Positions 8,274 through 16,525 are shown, counted from the stretch's first letter. The stretch is 64,000 bases of DNA from Peptoniphilus catoniae (GCF_901447155.2 NZ_LR588414.1:1-64000); one strand, 5' to 3'. Numbers and translations: made by a program. The notes: a model not told the origin generated them from the letters alone.

Positions 8274-9806
8274 ATGAGTGAAGATAAACCGAGGGAAAAT
8301 TTCAAAGTAGTTGAAGAGGAAGAAGGTTTAAAAGACGGTCAGGTAAAATGCCCTAAATGCGGGTCAACAGATATACAGACAAATACAAAGACAGGCAAGC
8401 TTAGATGTAATTTTTGCCGACATGAATTTGAATTGGACCTTGCAGAGGAAGATCAGGATATAAGCACATTAGAGGGAAGGACAATAAGGGGCGGAGCCAA
8501 AGATATAGATGAGGACAGCAAAGATTTAATTACCCTAAAATGTGAAAGCTGTGGAGCAGAAGTTGTTATAGATACTAAAACCACGACGCAGGCAAGATGC
8601 CACTGGTGCCGCAACACCTTATCTATTAACAATAAAATCCCAAATGGTGCTGTACCTGATGTGATTTTACCCTTTAAGGTTTCAAAGGAAGATGCAAAAA
8701 AAGAAATCGAAGGTTTTGTAAAAGCAAGAAAGTTTTTTGCACATCCAAAATTTACAGCAGAATTTTCTACAGAAAATATTTGTGGAGTTTATATTCCCTA
8801 TATGTTAGTTGATGTTAATGCGCACATGAGGCTTGAAGGCGAAGGAGAAATCGAAACGGATTGTCGTGAAATAGAAGAAGATGGTAAAACTCATTACGAA
8901 TACGATGCAGATGTATATAATATCGTGAGAGATTTTGACATATTTATAGACGATTTATCCATTGAATCATCAAGTGATAAATTAGATTACTCATCAAAAA
9001 ATAAAACCAACAATATAATAAATTCCATTATGCCCTTTGATACAGAAAATTGTGTAAAATTCAACTCAAATTATTTGACAGGCTACACATCAGAAAAGCG
9101 TGACACAAATATAGACAATCTTCAAGAAGTAGTCTATGCACAAAGTTCCGACGTAGCAAGGCTTGAAGCAAAGGAAACAATAACAGAATACGATAGAGGA
9201 GTCAGGTGGAAGCAAGAGGATTTTGAAGTAAAGGGTGACTCATGGAAGTCAGCCTACTTGCCGGTTTGGCTTTACAGCTATATGCAGACAAAGGGCAAGA
9301 AAAATTTGCTTCACTATGTAGCAGTAAATGCAAGAACACTGGAGACAATGGGAAGCGTGCCGATTAATTTTACAAAACTTTATTTCATTTCAATTTTAAT
9401 TGAAATTTTTGGAGGATTGGCGGCATTTATACTCACGACCTATGCCGCACTGGAAAAATTTAGCGGCACAGACTTCCAAGAATATAGAGATTATTTTTGG
9501 TTGCTACTGCTTTCAGGATTTGTATTTTATATAACTATGTACCTGCGATATAGAAATTCCAATGCGAGACATCATTATGAACTTGAGACAAGGCACGAGA
9601 TTTCAAATTTAGTTTGTGAGGACGACTTTGTAACAAGTATTTACTCAGTGAAAAACAGTCAAATCTGGGGTGACAATACAGATGAACTAAAGGGAAATAA
9701 GCTCGACCTTAGAAAAGATAAGGTCCTAAAAAAAGCTATGGACAAGGGAGTGCTGGATGAAGCTATTGAAAACCAAAAGAAGTTAGAGGAAAAAGATAAG
9801 GAATAA
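8274..9806 (+). CDS. Double zinc-ribbon membrane protein (YdjG-like)
   Basis: 510 residues. Two TFIIB-type zinc ribbons are visible: C26/C29/C45/C48 and C90/C93/C109/C112. A long soluble middle follows, then two hydrophobic helices at about 370-395 and 413-436, and a charged tail. This is the layout of the TFIIB-type zinc-ribbon-containing membrane proteins that accompany YdjI-like SPFH proteins. AGGTGAT precedes the ATG. Role inferred: membrane anchor or adaptor for the SPFH partner. Confidence 0.82.
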   Translation: MSEDKPRENFKVVEEEEGLKDGQVKCPKCGSTDIQTNTKTGKLRCNFCRHEFELDLAEEDQDISTLEGRTIRGGAKDIDEDSKDLITLKCESCGAEVVIDTKTTTQARCHWCRNTLSINNKIPNGAVPDVILPFKVSKEDAKKEIEGFVKARKFFAHPKFTAEFSTENICGVYIPYMLVDVNAHMRLEGEGEIETDCREIEEDGKTHYEYDADVYNIVRDFDIFIDDLSIESSSDKLDYSSKNKTNNIINSIMPFDTENCVKFNSNYLTGYTSEKRDTNIDNLQEVVYAQSSDVARLEAKETITEYDRGVRWKQEDFEVKGDSWKSAYLPVWLYSYMQTKGKKNLLHYVAVNARTLETMGSVPINFTKLYFISILIEIFGGLAAFILTTYAALEKFSGTDFQEYRDYFWLLLLSGFVFYITMYLRYRNSNARHHYELETRHEISNLVCEDDFVTSIYSVKNSQIWGDNTDELKGNKLDLRKDKVLKKAMDKGVLDEAIENQKKLEEKDKE

Positions 9807-9842
9807 AATAAGCTTAACAATTAATAAATAGGAGATAAAATT

Positions 9843-10430
9843 ATGGAAAATTCAAAAACTAAAATCATAAGCTTACTACTGGTATTAGTTTTAATCTCAA
9901 CAACTTTAGTTGCTTGCAGTAAAAAAGGCTCCAGCACAGAAGAGGCTTCTAATAATCAAGAAACAAAGACAGAAGTAAGTGAAAACACTGAAAAAGAAAA
10001 AGAAAGTCAAGAAGGAACTGTTTTTGATATTGCAGGCAACCAATTTGAATTAGTTGCAAGCGATCTTATGGAAGATTGCGATGGAGATATAAACATTGTA
10101 AATACATGGAAGTTTACAAATAATACACAAGATGCCACTTCTCCTGCACTTAATGTCTATATGCTACTTACGCAAAAGGGTGAAGAGTTAGATACACCCG
10201 GATCAATTTTTATTAAAGAAGGGTCAACAGACCAACTTAGTGATTACGGATTTGAAAATGTTGAACCGGGAGAAAGCGGAATGTTTTTTACTTCATATAA
10301 GTTAAAAGACAAAGAAAGTCCGGTTAAAATTCAAATCTCCGACATAGATGGCACAGATGCAATTGAAGTTGAACTGAATATTGCAGAAATGGAAACAGTA
10401 ACGGTAGATTCATTGCAATTACCTGAATAA
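9843..10430 (+). CDS. DUF5067-like lipoprotein
   Basis: 195 residues. The signal peptide ends in lipobox LVAC with the lipid-modified Cys at 25. A Ser/Glu/Lys-rich linker follows, then a beta-rich domain (FDIAGNQFELVASD ... WKFTNNTQDATSPALN ... GESGMFF) with the pattern of DUF5067/DUF4352-type lipoprotein domains. It is the third gene of the SPFH operon (36 bases after the zinc-ribbon gene, own AGGAGAT site) and ends before a strong terminator. Molecular function is unknown; an outer-face partner for the membrane module is a reasonable guess. Confidence 0.75.
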   Translation: MENSKTKIISLLLVLVLISTTLVACSKKGSSTEEASNNQETKTEVSENTEKEKESQEGTVFDIAGNQFELVASDLMEDCDGDINIVNTWKFTNNTQDATSPALNVYMLLTQKGEELDTPGSIFIKEGSTDQLSDYGFENVEPGESGMFFTSYKLKDKESPVKIQISDIDGTDAIEVELNIAEMETVTVDSLQLPE

Positions 10431-10500
10431 CAAAGGAATATTGCAGTATAAGTTACTTATTAAAGAGAAAATTTGCCTAGCTAAAGATTGCCCCTTTAGA

Positions 10501-10545
10501 AAAATAACCCTTTATTGGAAATATTTCAGTAAAGGGTTATTTTAA
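10501..10545 (+). terminator. Rho-independent terminator of the SPFH operon
   Basis: A 14-bp stem (AAAATAACCCTTTA / TAAAGGGTTATTTT, 10501-10514 with 10530-10543) with a 15-base loop. Confidence 0.9.
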
Positions 10546-10566
10546 TTGTTAAATTGCCCACTCATC

Positions 10567-10738
10567 AGTCATTTTCACCGAGCATTTTTCCTTTCGTCAT
10601 TTCTACCTAGGATCAGCACCACACCCCAGTCATTTCCATTGAGCGAGCGCCCACACTACACACAGTCATTTCCATCGAGCGAGTGCCCCACACTACCTAG
10701 TCATCTTGAGCGAGCGTTAGCGAGTCGAAAGATCTCTC
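10567..10738. repeat. Degenerate copies of the GTCATTTCGAC repeat
   Basis: At least five diverged units begin near 10567, 10595, 10627, 10662 and 10698 with CAGTCATTT or TAGTCATCT and carry GAGCGAGCG. The last (10698-10738) is a variant ending TCGAAAGATCTCTCTT. An open frame across them (from 10546) is a by-product of the repeats and has no protein character. Confidence 0.75.
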
Positions 10739-10765
10739 TTTTCCCACTGTAGCAAATGCGAATTT

Positions 10766-10916
10766 CCACCCAGTCATTTCGACCGAGCGAAGCGAGCGGA
10801 GAAATCTTTCTCTTTTACCTGAGATCTCTCCATGCGTTCACTCCGTTCACTTAGTCGAGATGACAGGTTAAAAAAGTCCACTCCTTTAGTCGAGATGACT
10901 GAATTTATAATATCCT
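10766..10916. repeat. Palindromic intergenic element, copy A
   Basis: A 151-bp element almost identical to 11126-11277. The left arm (GTCATTTCGAC ... GGAGAAATCT, 10772-10807) can fold on the right arm (AGATCTCTCC ... GTCGAGATGAC, 10821-10864) as an imperfect long hairpin. A second TAGTCGAGATGAC end follows at about 10888-10899. There is no open reading frame of note. Confidence 0.85.
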
Positions 10917-11003
10917 AAATTAATATGACTAATATGACGAATTTTTTCAAACCTTTACATAGAAACAACCCAAAAGCGTTTTAAGGGGTAAGAAGGGGGA
11001 GTG

Positions 11004-11048
11004 CGAGGGGGACGTTAGGGAGAATCGCAACTCCCTTAGTCCCCCTCG
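11004..11048. repeat. GC-rich 18-bp hairpin between repeat copies
   Basis: CGAGGGGGAC (11004-11013) pairs perfectly with GTCCCCCTCG (11039-11048). After a one-base bulge, TTAGGGAG pairs with CTCCCTTA with one mismatch, around an AATCGCAA loop. The composition is far above local GC. There is no T-run. Confidence 0.8.
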
Positions 11049-11080
11049 TATAAAAAACAATTATATATAATAAAAAACAG

Positions 11081-11120
11081 AGATCTCTCCACTCGGAATA
11101 AATTCCTCGGTCGAGATGAC
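11081..11120 (-). repeat. Inverted partial unit of the same repeat family
   Basis: AGATCTCTCCACTCGG ... CGGTCGAGATGAC is the reverse complement of a shortened GTCATCTCGACCGAG ... GGAGAGATCT unit. Confidence 0.7.
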
Positions 11121-11125
11121 TAACA

Positions 11126-11277
11126 CCACCCAGTCATTTCGACCGAGCGGAGCGAGCGGAGAAATCTCACTTTTTAACCCCGAGATCTCTCCATGGGTTC
11201 ACTCCGTTCACTTAGTCGAGATGACAGGTTAAAAAAGTCCACTCCTTTAGTCGAGATGACTGAATTTATAATATCCT
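11126..11277. repeat. Palindromic intergenic element, copy B
   Basis: Near-identical to copy A at 10766-10916 (a few substitutions and small indels). Together with copy A it forms a direct duplication with about 210 bases between copies, immediately upstream of the pyr promoter. Confidence 0.85.
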
Positions 11278-11336
11278 CTCAGTTGAGATGAAAGACTTTT
11301 TAAATTTTCCAATTTTAAAATAATTTTAAAATTTAT

Positions 11337-11365
11337 TTGACTTTAAAGACCCATTAGAGTATTAT
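11337..11365 (+). promoter_or_regulatory. Sigma-A promoter of the pyr operon
   Basis: TTGACT (11337-11342), a 17-base spacer, and TATTAT (11360-11365). Transcription would start near 11372 and give a leader of about 97 nt. Confidence 0.75.
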
Positions 11366-11394
11366 TAGTCGAGAAGAAAATTACTTTTAATTTA

Positions 11395-11463
11395 GTGCGG
11401 GACGCTAAAAAGGTAATAGATGAGGATCTAATACCGGGTCCCTCCTGCACATACTATAGGAGG
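11395..11463 (+). promoter_or_regulatory. Structured pyrB leader with alternative SD-sequestering hairpin
   Basis: Fold 1: GTGC-GGGAC (11395-11403) pairs with GTCCC (11438-11442) and GCAC (11447-11450), leaving TCCT bulged, and encloses an inner hairpin GGTA-AT-AGAT-GAGG-ATCT-AA-TACC (11412-11435). Fold 2: CCTCCT (11441-11446) is perfectly complementary to the pyrB Shine-Dalgarno AGGAGG (11458-11463). The folds share the CCTCC strand and exclude each other, which is the logic of a translational switch. The apical GATGAGGA only loosely resembles a PyrR-binding loop, so the ligand is unknown. Confidence 0.6.
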
Positions 11464-11468
11464 AAATT

Positions 11469-12383
11469 ATGTTAAGACACTTAATTGAACCTGGAGACTT
11501 TAGTAAAGAAGATTATGAAATATTGTTTGGACTTGCTGATAAGATTGTTGACAATCCTGAAAAATTTGGAAATGTCTGCAACGGTAAATTATTGGCGAGT
11601 CTTTTTTTTGAACCTTCAACCAGAACAAGACTATCCTTTGAGTCAGCTATGTATAGACTTGGAGGCAATGTAGTAGGCTTTGCCGATGCAAAGGTATCAT
11701 CAACTGCCAAGGGAGAATCTCTAACAGATACCCTAAGAACTGTAGAAAACTATTGCGACATAGCAGCCATGAGACATCCTAAGGAAGGTGCGGCACTTCT
11801 TTGCTCAAAGAAAATGACAAAAATGCCAATTATCAACGCCGGAGACGGAGGTCACCAACATCCTACCCAAACACTTACAGACCTTATGACTATTCGCCAC
11901 TACAAGGGTAGATTTGAAAACCTTACAATAGGACTTTGCGGCGACTTAATGTTTGGCAGAACCATCCATTCACTAATGAGACAAATGGCAAGATACGACG
12001 GAGTAAACTTTATCTTTATATCACCGGAAGAACTTAAAATGCCAAGACAATTTAAGGAAGAAATAGACAGCTCACGCTACAGCGAAACCAGCGACTTAAA
12101 AGGAGCAATAGGGGATCTTGATATACTATATATGTCAAGAGTACAAAGAGAAAGATTCGTTTCAGAAGAAGAATATTTAAGATTAAAAGACTACTTCATC
12201 TTAGACAACGAAAAAATGAAATATGCAAGAGACGATATGATAGTTTTGCACCCGCTTCCAAGAGTAAATGAAATCGCTCCTGAAGTGGACTACGACAAAA
12301 GAGCCGTATACTTTCAACAAGCAAGATTCGGAATGTATATAAGAATGGCACTTATAATGTTTTTATTAGGTTTGGAGGGTTAA
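11469..12383 (+). CDS. pyrB: Aspartate carbamoyltransferase, catalytic subunit
   Basis: 304 residues, AGGAGGAAATT before the ATG. It condenses carbamoyl phosphate with aspartate, the committed step of pyrimidine synthesis. The carbamoyl-phosphate motif STRTR is at 50-54, HPTQ at 131-134, and HPLPR lies near residue 260. Length is normal for the catalytic chain. A regulatory chain gene (pyrI) follows after 3 bases, so the enzyme is probably the allosteric PyrB/PyrI type. First gene of pyrBIKD, behind the leader at 11395-11463. Confidence 0.97.
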   Translation: MLRHLIEPGDFSKEDYEILFGLADKIVDNPEKFGNVCNGKLLASLFFEPSTRTRLSFESAMYRLGGNVVGFADAKVSSTAKGESLTDTLRTVENYCDIAAMRHPKEGAALLCSKKMTKMPIINAGDGGHQHPTQTLTDLMTIRHYKGRFENLTIGLCGDLMFGRTIHSLMRQMARYDGVNFIFISPEELKMPRQFKEEIDSSRYSETSDLKGAIGDLDILYMSRVQRERFVSEEEYLRLKDYFILDNEKMKYARDDMIVLHPLPRVNEIAPEVDYDKRAVYFQQARFGMYIRMALIMFLLGLEG

Positions 12384-12386
12384 AAA

Positions 12387-12815
12387 ATGATAAACGTATC
12401 AAAAATTAAAAAAGGTATAGTACTTGACCATATAGAACACGGTACAGGACATTTACTTTACAAGGCACTTAAACTTGACGAGGTAGATGATCCAATAGTA
12501 CTAATGCAAAATATAAATTCATCATCAATGGGTAAAAAGGACCTGATAAAAATTGAAACGGATTTTGACCTTGATTTTACAGTTTTAGGACTTATAGCAC
12601 CACATACAACAGTAAACTTTATAGAAGACGGAGTAAGGGTTAAAAAACTTAGAATGGAACTACCTGAAAAGGTGGAAGGGATTATGAAGTGCAAAAACCC
12701 GAGATGTATTTCTAATATAGAAAAGGTTGAAACTCACTCATTTACCTTGGCAAATCCCGATACCAAAGAATATAAATGCGAGTATTGTGATTCACTTACC
12801 ACCTATATGGAGTAA
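12387..12815 (+). CDS. pyrI: Aspartate carbamoyltransferase, regulatory subunit
   Basis: 142 residues. The N-terminal half is the nucleotide-binding domain (KIKKGIVLDHIEHGTG). The C-terminal zinc domain carries C102/C107 and C131/C134, the four ligands that hold the regulatory chain to the catalytic trimer. It would let CTP/ATP set PyrB activity. It starts 3 bases after pyrB and ends 2 bases before pyrK, so the operon is very tight. Confidence 0.95.
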   Translation: MINVSKIKKGIVLDHIEHGTGHLLYKALKLDEVDDPIVLMQNINSSSMGKKDLIKIETDFDLDFTVLGLIAPHTTVNFIEDGVRVKKLRMELPEKVEGIMKCKNPRCISNIEKVETHSFTLANPDTKEYKCEYCDSLTTYME

Positions 12816-12817
12816 CC

Positions 12818-13528
12818 ATGGCAAAAGTAATATTTAACAAACAAATTGACGACAGCTACTTCCTTATAAAAACAGATACCAAAGAGGAAGCCTTGCCGGG
12901 TCAATTTTACATGCTAAGGGCCTGGGACAAATACCCCACTCTTTCAAGGCCTATAAGTATTTATGACAAGGACCCTGAAGGCACAAGCTTTTTAATAGAA
13001 AAAATAGGACCAGGCACACAAATTCTGTCAAAATTAAAAGCAGGGAACGAGATAAAAGTTTACGGACCCTATGGAAACAGTTTTAATTATGAAAATATAA
13101 AATCAGTTGCCCTAATAGGAGGAGGAGTGGGAACAGCCCCCTTCTATTATCTGGCAAAAACTATTAGAAAACACAACCCTCAGGCACAAATCGATTTTTA
13201 TATAGGAGAAAGAGAAAACCAAAACCTGGAGGATGCCTTTCAAGATTTAAGGATACTTAAGGTGAACCTTAAAATAAAAAAAGGCGGTCTTATAACAGAC
13301 ATAATACAATACGATAAAGACTTAATCTACGCTTGTGGTCCAGATCCCATGATGAAGGCAGTAAAGGAACAAGCTCTTAAAAACAAAAAAGAAATTTATC
13401 TATCCTTAGACAAAAGAATGGGCTGCGGACTGGGAGCCTGCCTTTCATGTACCTGTAAAACCAAAGAAGGCAACAAAAGATCCTGTAAAGAAGGCCCCAT
13501 ATTTAAGGGAAGTGATTTAATTGAATAG
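12818..13528 (+). CDS. pyrK: Dihydroorotate dehydrogenase electron transfer subunit
   Basis: 236 residues. A ferredoxin-reductase-like FAD domain (RPISIYD, YGPYGNSF), an NAD-binding domain (GGGVGTAPF at 101-109, CGPDPMM at 173-179), and a [2Fe-2S] site C203/C208/C211/C223 in the C-terminus. PyrK passes electrons from the PyrD flavin to NAD+, forming the heterotetrameric class 1B enzyme typical of Gram-positive anaerobes. It overlaps pyrD by 8 bases. Confidence 0.96.
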   Translation: MAKVIFNKQIDDSYFLIKTDTKEEALPGQFYMLRAWDKYPTLSRPISIYDKDPEGTSFLIEKIGPGTQILSKLKAGNEIKVYGPYGNSFNYENIKSVALIGGGVGTAPFYYLAKTIRKHNPQAQIDFYIGERENQNLEDAFQDLRILKVNLKIKKGGLITDIIQYDKDLIYACGPDPMMKAVKEQALKNKKEIYLSLDKRMGCGLGACLSCTCKTKEGNKRSCKEGPIFKGSDLIE

Positions 13529-14420
13529 ACTGAAAACCGAAGTTCTGGGAGTAGAATTTAAAAATCCGGTTATACCTGCATCAGGCACCTACGGATTTGG
13601 AGAAGAATATAAAAAGTACTATGACCCGGCTATCCTAGGAGGCATAGCAACAAAAGGTTTAACCCTTAATCCCAAGCCCGGCAATGAAGGCATAAGAATA
13701 TGGGAAACCCCATCAGGTATACTAAACTCAATAGGCTTGGAAAACCCTGGAGTTGATTACTTCTGTGGCAACATTTTAGACAAAATGACAAAACTCGGTA
13801 CCAACATACTGGTAAACCTTGGAGGGAACACCATAGAAGATTACCAAAGAGCAGTGGAAAAACTAAACAACTACGACTTCTATGCTATAGAACTTAATAT
13901 TTCATGCCCCAACGTAAAAGAAGGAGGTATGGCCTTCGGTATAGAAGCAGAAACATCAGCCTTAGTAACAGAAAAAATAAGACAAATCACAGACAAAAGG
14001 CTCTTTGTAAAGCTTTCCCCCAATGCAAGAAATATAACGGAAAACGCCCTTGCCGTAGAAGAGGCAGGAGCAGACGGTATAAGCCTGGTAAACACCTTTT
14101 TAGGTATGGCAATAGACCTTGACAAAAAGACTGCCGTATTTCAAAACACCTATGCAGGACTTTCAGGACCGGCCATAAAACCCCTGGCATTGAGAATGGT
14201 CCACCAAGTGGCAAAAACAGTAAAAATCCCCGTAATAGGCATGGGAGGAATAAGTAGCGGAAAAGACGCCCTTGAATTTATTATGGCAGGAGCAAGCCTT
14301 GTAGAAGTAGGGACAGCAAACTTTATGAACCCAACAGCAGCGGCAGACATAATAGAAGAAATGAATCAATATTTAGAAGAAAACAATCTTACAATAGACC
14401 AAATAAGAGGAATAATATAA
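13521..14420 (+). CDS. pyrD: Dihydroorotate dehydrogenase, class 1B catalytic subunit
   Basis: 299 residues from a TTG start inside the end of pyrK, with AAGGGAAG upstream. It oxidises dihydroorotate to orotate using FMN. The catalytic base is C129 in NISCPN (a Cys, as in class 1 enzymes), K45 is in ATKGLTLNP, and the C-terminal phosphate-binding MGGISSG loop is present. With pyrK it forms the NAD-linked class 1B enzyme. Last gene of the operon; pyrC, pyrE, pyrF, carAB and pyrR are not in the window. Confidence 0.96.
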   Translation: MNRLKTEVLGVEFKNPVIPASGTYGFGEEYKKYYDPAILGGIATKGLTLNPKPGNEGIRIWETPSGILNSIGLENPGVDYFCGNILDKMTKLGTNILVNLGGNTIEDYQRAVEKLNNYDFYAIELNISCPNVKEGGMAFGIEAETSALVTEKIRQITDKRLFVKLSPNARNITENALAVEEAGADGISLVNTFLGMAIDLDKKTAVFQNTYAGLSGPAIKPLALRMVHQVAKTVKIPVIGMGGISSGKDALEFIMAGASLVEVGTANFMNPTAAADIIEEMNQYLEENNLTIDQIRGII

Positions 14421-14512
14421 TCCTCTTATTTTTATATTAAGAATAAATTATTAATTCAAAAATCCTTATGGGTGTTTTTTATTATTATGGGTAAGAATTA
14501 ATCGGTGATATA

Positions 14513-15121
14513 GTGATTAAAAACGACAAGATTTCAAATATAGACAGGTATATGGATAAAAATTATCCCCATGCCCGACTTATAGAAAAAAACAGTTTAA
14601 TTCTTCCGAATTTTTTGCAAGAAGATGTATCAAAGGATCTTAATAATTGTTCTCTTACTTCCATATTAAGAGTAACGAATTTTTATATACCGGATCTGGA
14701 TAAGAAGGTTGCCTACAATAAGCTTTATAGGATTGCAAAAACAAGGGGATACATAGCAGCCATAGGGACCTTACCGGGAGTAATAAGTCTAATAGCAAAC
14801 AGCTTTTTCAAAAATAATGATATTCCGCTAAAAAGTAGCAGTGTTTATTTTTTTAGGTATTTTTATAAAATAAAAAATGAAATAGACAATAAAAGACCTT
14901 TTCTTATGAATCTAGCTGTAGGCTACTATAGAAACCATACAGTTACAGTAGTTGGCTATAGGGAGTACCTTTATAAGGACTTAAAGGTAAAAATTCTTGA
15001 AGTAATTGATGGATGGACACAGGAGGTAAGGTATATAGACTATTCTGTTTTAAATGGACTCTTTTCCTTGCCTCTGTATTCTTTTAATTTATTCAGATAT
15101 AAGGAAAGAGGTGTAAGATGA
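14513..15121 (+). CDS. C39-like papain-fold protein
   Basis: 202 residues from a GTG start with GGTGAT upstream. A papain-like arrangement is visible: C46 in NNCSLTSIL, H142 in YYRNHTVTVVGY, and D166 in VIDGW. This is the order and spacing of peptidase C39-like family 2 proteins. There is no signal peptide or clear membrane helix, so it is probably cytoplasmic. The substrate is unknown. It overlaps the next gene by 4 bases (ATGA), so the two are translated together. Confidence 0.65.
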   Translation: MIKNDKISNIDRYMDKNYPHARLIEKNSLILPNFLQEDVSKDLNNCSLTSILRVTNFYIPDLDKKVAYNKLYRIAKTRGYIAAIGTLPGVISLIANSFFKNNDIPLKSSSVYFFRYFYKIKNEIDNKRPFLMNLAVGYYRNHTVTVVGYREYLYKDLKVKILEVIDGWTQEVRYIDYSVLNGLFSLPLYSFNLFRYKERGVR

Positions 15122-15405
15122 AATTTTTTACTAAGAAAATTTTAAAGGAAGAAAACTATAAAAAGGGTCTTGAGCTTTTAAAAGAGCTTAGGGATAAGTC
15201 AAGGTTGGAGGAAGGTTGTATCTACTATGATCTTTATCAGGATGCAGATGAAAGATATACTATAATAATTAATGAAGAGTGGGAAAGCGAAGAAGCACAA
15301 ATAAATCATACAAAAACTGAGCATTTTAAAAGGATAGTTCCTGCTGTGGCTGATTTATGTGAAAAACCTTTTAAGCTGGTAAGATTTGTAGATTTAAAGG
15401 ATTAA
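15118..15405 (+). CDS. Antibiotic biosynthesis monooxygenase (ABM) family protein
   Basis: 95 residues with the ABM/YgiN pattern: GLELLKELRDKSRLEEGCIYYDLYQD, then EEWESEEAQINHTKTEHFK, then a short last strand. Members are small ferredoxin-like dimers acting as quinol monooxygenases or heme-degrading enzymes. No heme ligand can be assigned, so the activity is open. It is coupled to the preceding C39-like gene by an ATGA overlap. Confidence 0.8.
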   Translation: MKFFTKKILKEENYKKGLELLKELRDKSRLEEGCIYYDLYQDADERYTIIINEEWESEEAQINHTKTEHFKRIVPAVADLCEKPFKLVRFVDLKD

Positions 15406-15423
15406 TTTTAATAAAAACACTAA

Positions 15424-15459
15424 AAAAACCGGTAAACTTTAAAAATTTAACCGGTTTTT
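15424..15459. terminator. Bidirectional terminator between ABM gene and azlD
   Basis: AAAAACCGGT pairs with ACCGGTTTTT around an AT-rich loop. A and T runs on both sides let it work for both convergent units. Confidence 0.88.
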
Positions 15460-15476
15460 ATAAAGAAATAATTTTA

Positions 15477-15806
15477 TCAAAAGACAAACTGTAGAAGAAT
15501 CATATAAGAAAGGGTACCCACAGCTATACTTAAAAGGGTATTCTTTTTTATTAAGGTAAAGGCTACAACCACAGCTACTGAAATAAGCTCGGGGATATTA
15601 TAGTAAGGCGGCGCAAAGTCAATATTTCTTAAACAGTGGACAACAATAAGAGATATGGCAGCAGGTGGCAGAACTTTTCCTAAATAATTTATATATTGAT
15701 TATTAGAGCTTGATTTTCCGAAAATTAAAAATGGAGCAAATCTAGTTATAACAGTTGCAAGAATTGTTAATAAAAGAATAATTAAAGCTTCTTTATTAGT
15801 TAGCAT
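15477..15806 (-). CDS. azlD: Branched-chain amino acid exporter small subunit
   Basis: 109 residues, four hydrophobic helices, with the AzlD pattern ITRFAPFLIFG and LPPAAISLIVVHCL. It forms an export complex with AzlC. It overlaps azlC by 11 bases. Confidence 0.9.
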   Translation of the reverse strand: MLTNKEALIILLLTILATVITRFAPFLIFGKSSSNNQYINYLGKVLPPAAISLIVVHCLRNIDFAPPYYNIPELISVAVVVAFTLIKKNTLLSIAVGTLSYMILLQFVF

Positions 15807-16497
15807 TTTGTTTAACCTCCAGGTTCTTTCTAAAAATTGTAAGCAAGATTAAAATAAGGCCCATAGCAGGTAAAATAAAGTTGTCAGGGCCAAAGACCAG
15901 CAGAGAAAAAATAGAAGCCACAAGGCCTATAACGGATGGTAAGATATTTGATTTAACCTCAAGCTGATTTAAAAATATTACTAAAAAAAGTGCAGTAAGT
16001 ACAAAATCCAAACCAGCTATATTAAAGCTTACCATATAACCTAAGCTTGCTCCTATAAGAGAACCTATAACCCAGTAGGATTGATTTAAAAGGGATATGA
16101 AAAAAATAAAAAGATTTTCATCAACACCCTTAGGAGTCTTAGTGGAGTATGTAATGGAAAAAGTTTCATCACAAAGACTGAAAATACAATAGGGTTTAAG
16201 AACTCCAAGATTTTTATATTTATCTATTAAAGAAATTCCATAAAAAATGTGTCTGGCATTAATCATAAGAGCCATAACAAAGGCAGAAATAGGACTAAAA
16301 GCTGAGGTAAGATATGGTATTGCCGCATATTGAGATGCTCCGGCAAAGACAAAAAGGCTGAAGGCCAAGGTCCAAGGTACTCCATAACCTTTAGAGTTCA
16401 TTAAAATTCCATAGGCTATTCCTAAAAATAAAAATCCTGTAAGGACTGGAATTGTGTGAGGGAAGGCTGCTTTTAAAGCCTTAGTTTTTTCTTTCAT
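15796..16497 (-). CDS. azlC: Branched-chain amino acid exporter large subunit
   Basis: 233 residues, about six to seven membrane helices. Family signatures: HTIPVLTGFLFLGIAYG, the FAGASQYAAI loop, and the ALMINARHIFYG stretch. AzlC with AzlD exports branched-chain amino acids and analogues such as 4-azaleucine. The SD (AAGGTGAT) lies just after a palindrome at 16509-16525 that may be an operator. No Lrp-type regulator is nearby. Confidence 0.93.
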   Translation of the reverse strand: MKEKTKALKAAFPHTIPVLTGFLFLGIAYGILMNSKGYGVPWTLAFSLFVFAGASQYAAIPYLTSAFSPISAFVMALMINARHIFYGISLIDKYKNLGVLKPYCIFSLCDETFSITYSTKTPKGVDENLFIFFISLLNQSYWVIGSLIGASLGYMVSFNIAGLDFVLTALFLVIFLNQLEVKSNILPSVIGLVASIFSLLVFGPDNFILPAMGLILILLTIFRKNLEVKQNAN

Positions 16498-16508
16498 AAA
16501 ATCACCTT

Positions 16509-16525
16509 TATGCTAAGTTAGCATA
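16509..16525. promoter_or_regulatory. 17-bp palindrome upstream of azlC
   Basis: TATGCTAAGTTAGCATA is a perfect inverted repeat around one central base, ending within about five bases of the azlC SD on the minus strand. It is a candidate operator or a small hairpin affecting translation. Confidence 0.5.

Noticed and set aside
10546-10752. 68-residue open frame with ATG/TTG-type start
   Set aside because: It is made entirely of the intergenic repeat units, has no ribosome binding site and shows biased, repeat-derived residues.
11412-11435. PyrR-binding loop in the pyr leader
   Set aside because: Only a TGAGG core agrees with the consensus; the flanking conserved CC and GGYU positions do not match, and no attenuator terminator is present.
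13880-14369. Several minus- and plus-strand frames inside pyrD
   Set aside because: Shadows of the pyrD coding sequence with no start signals or family resemblance.
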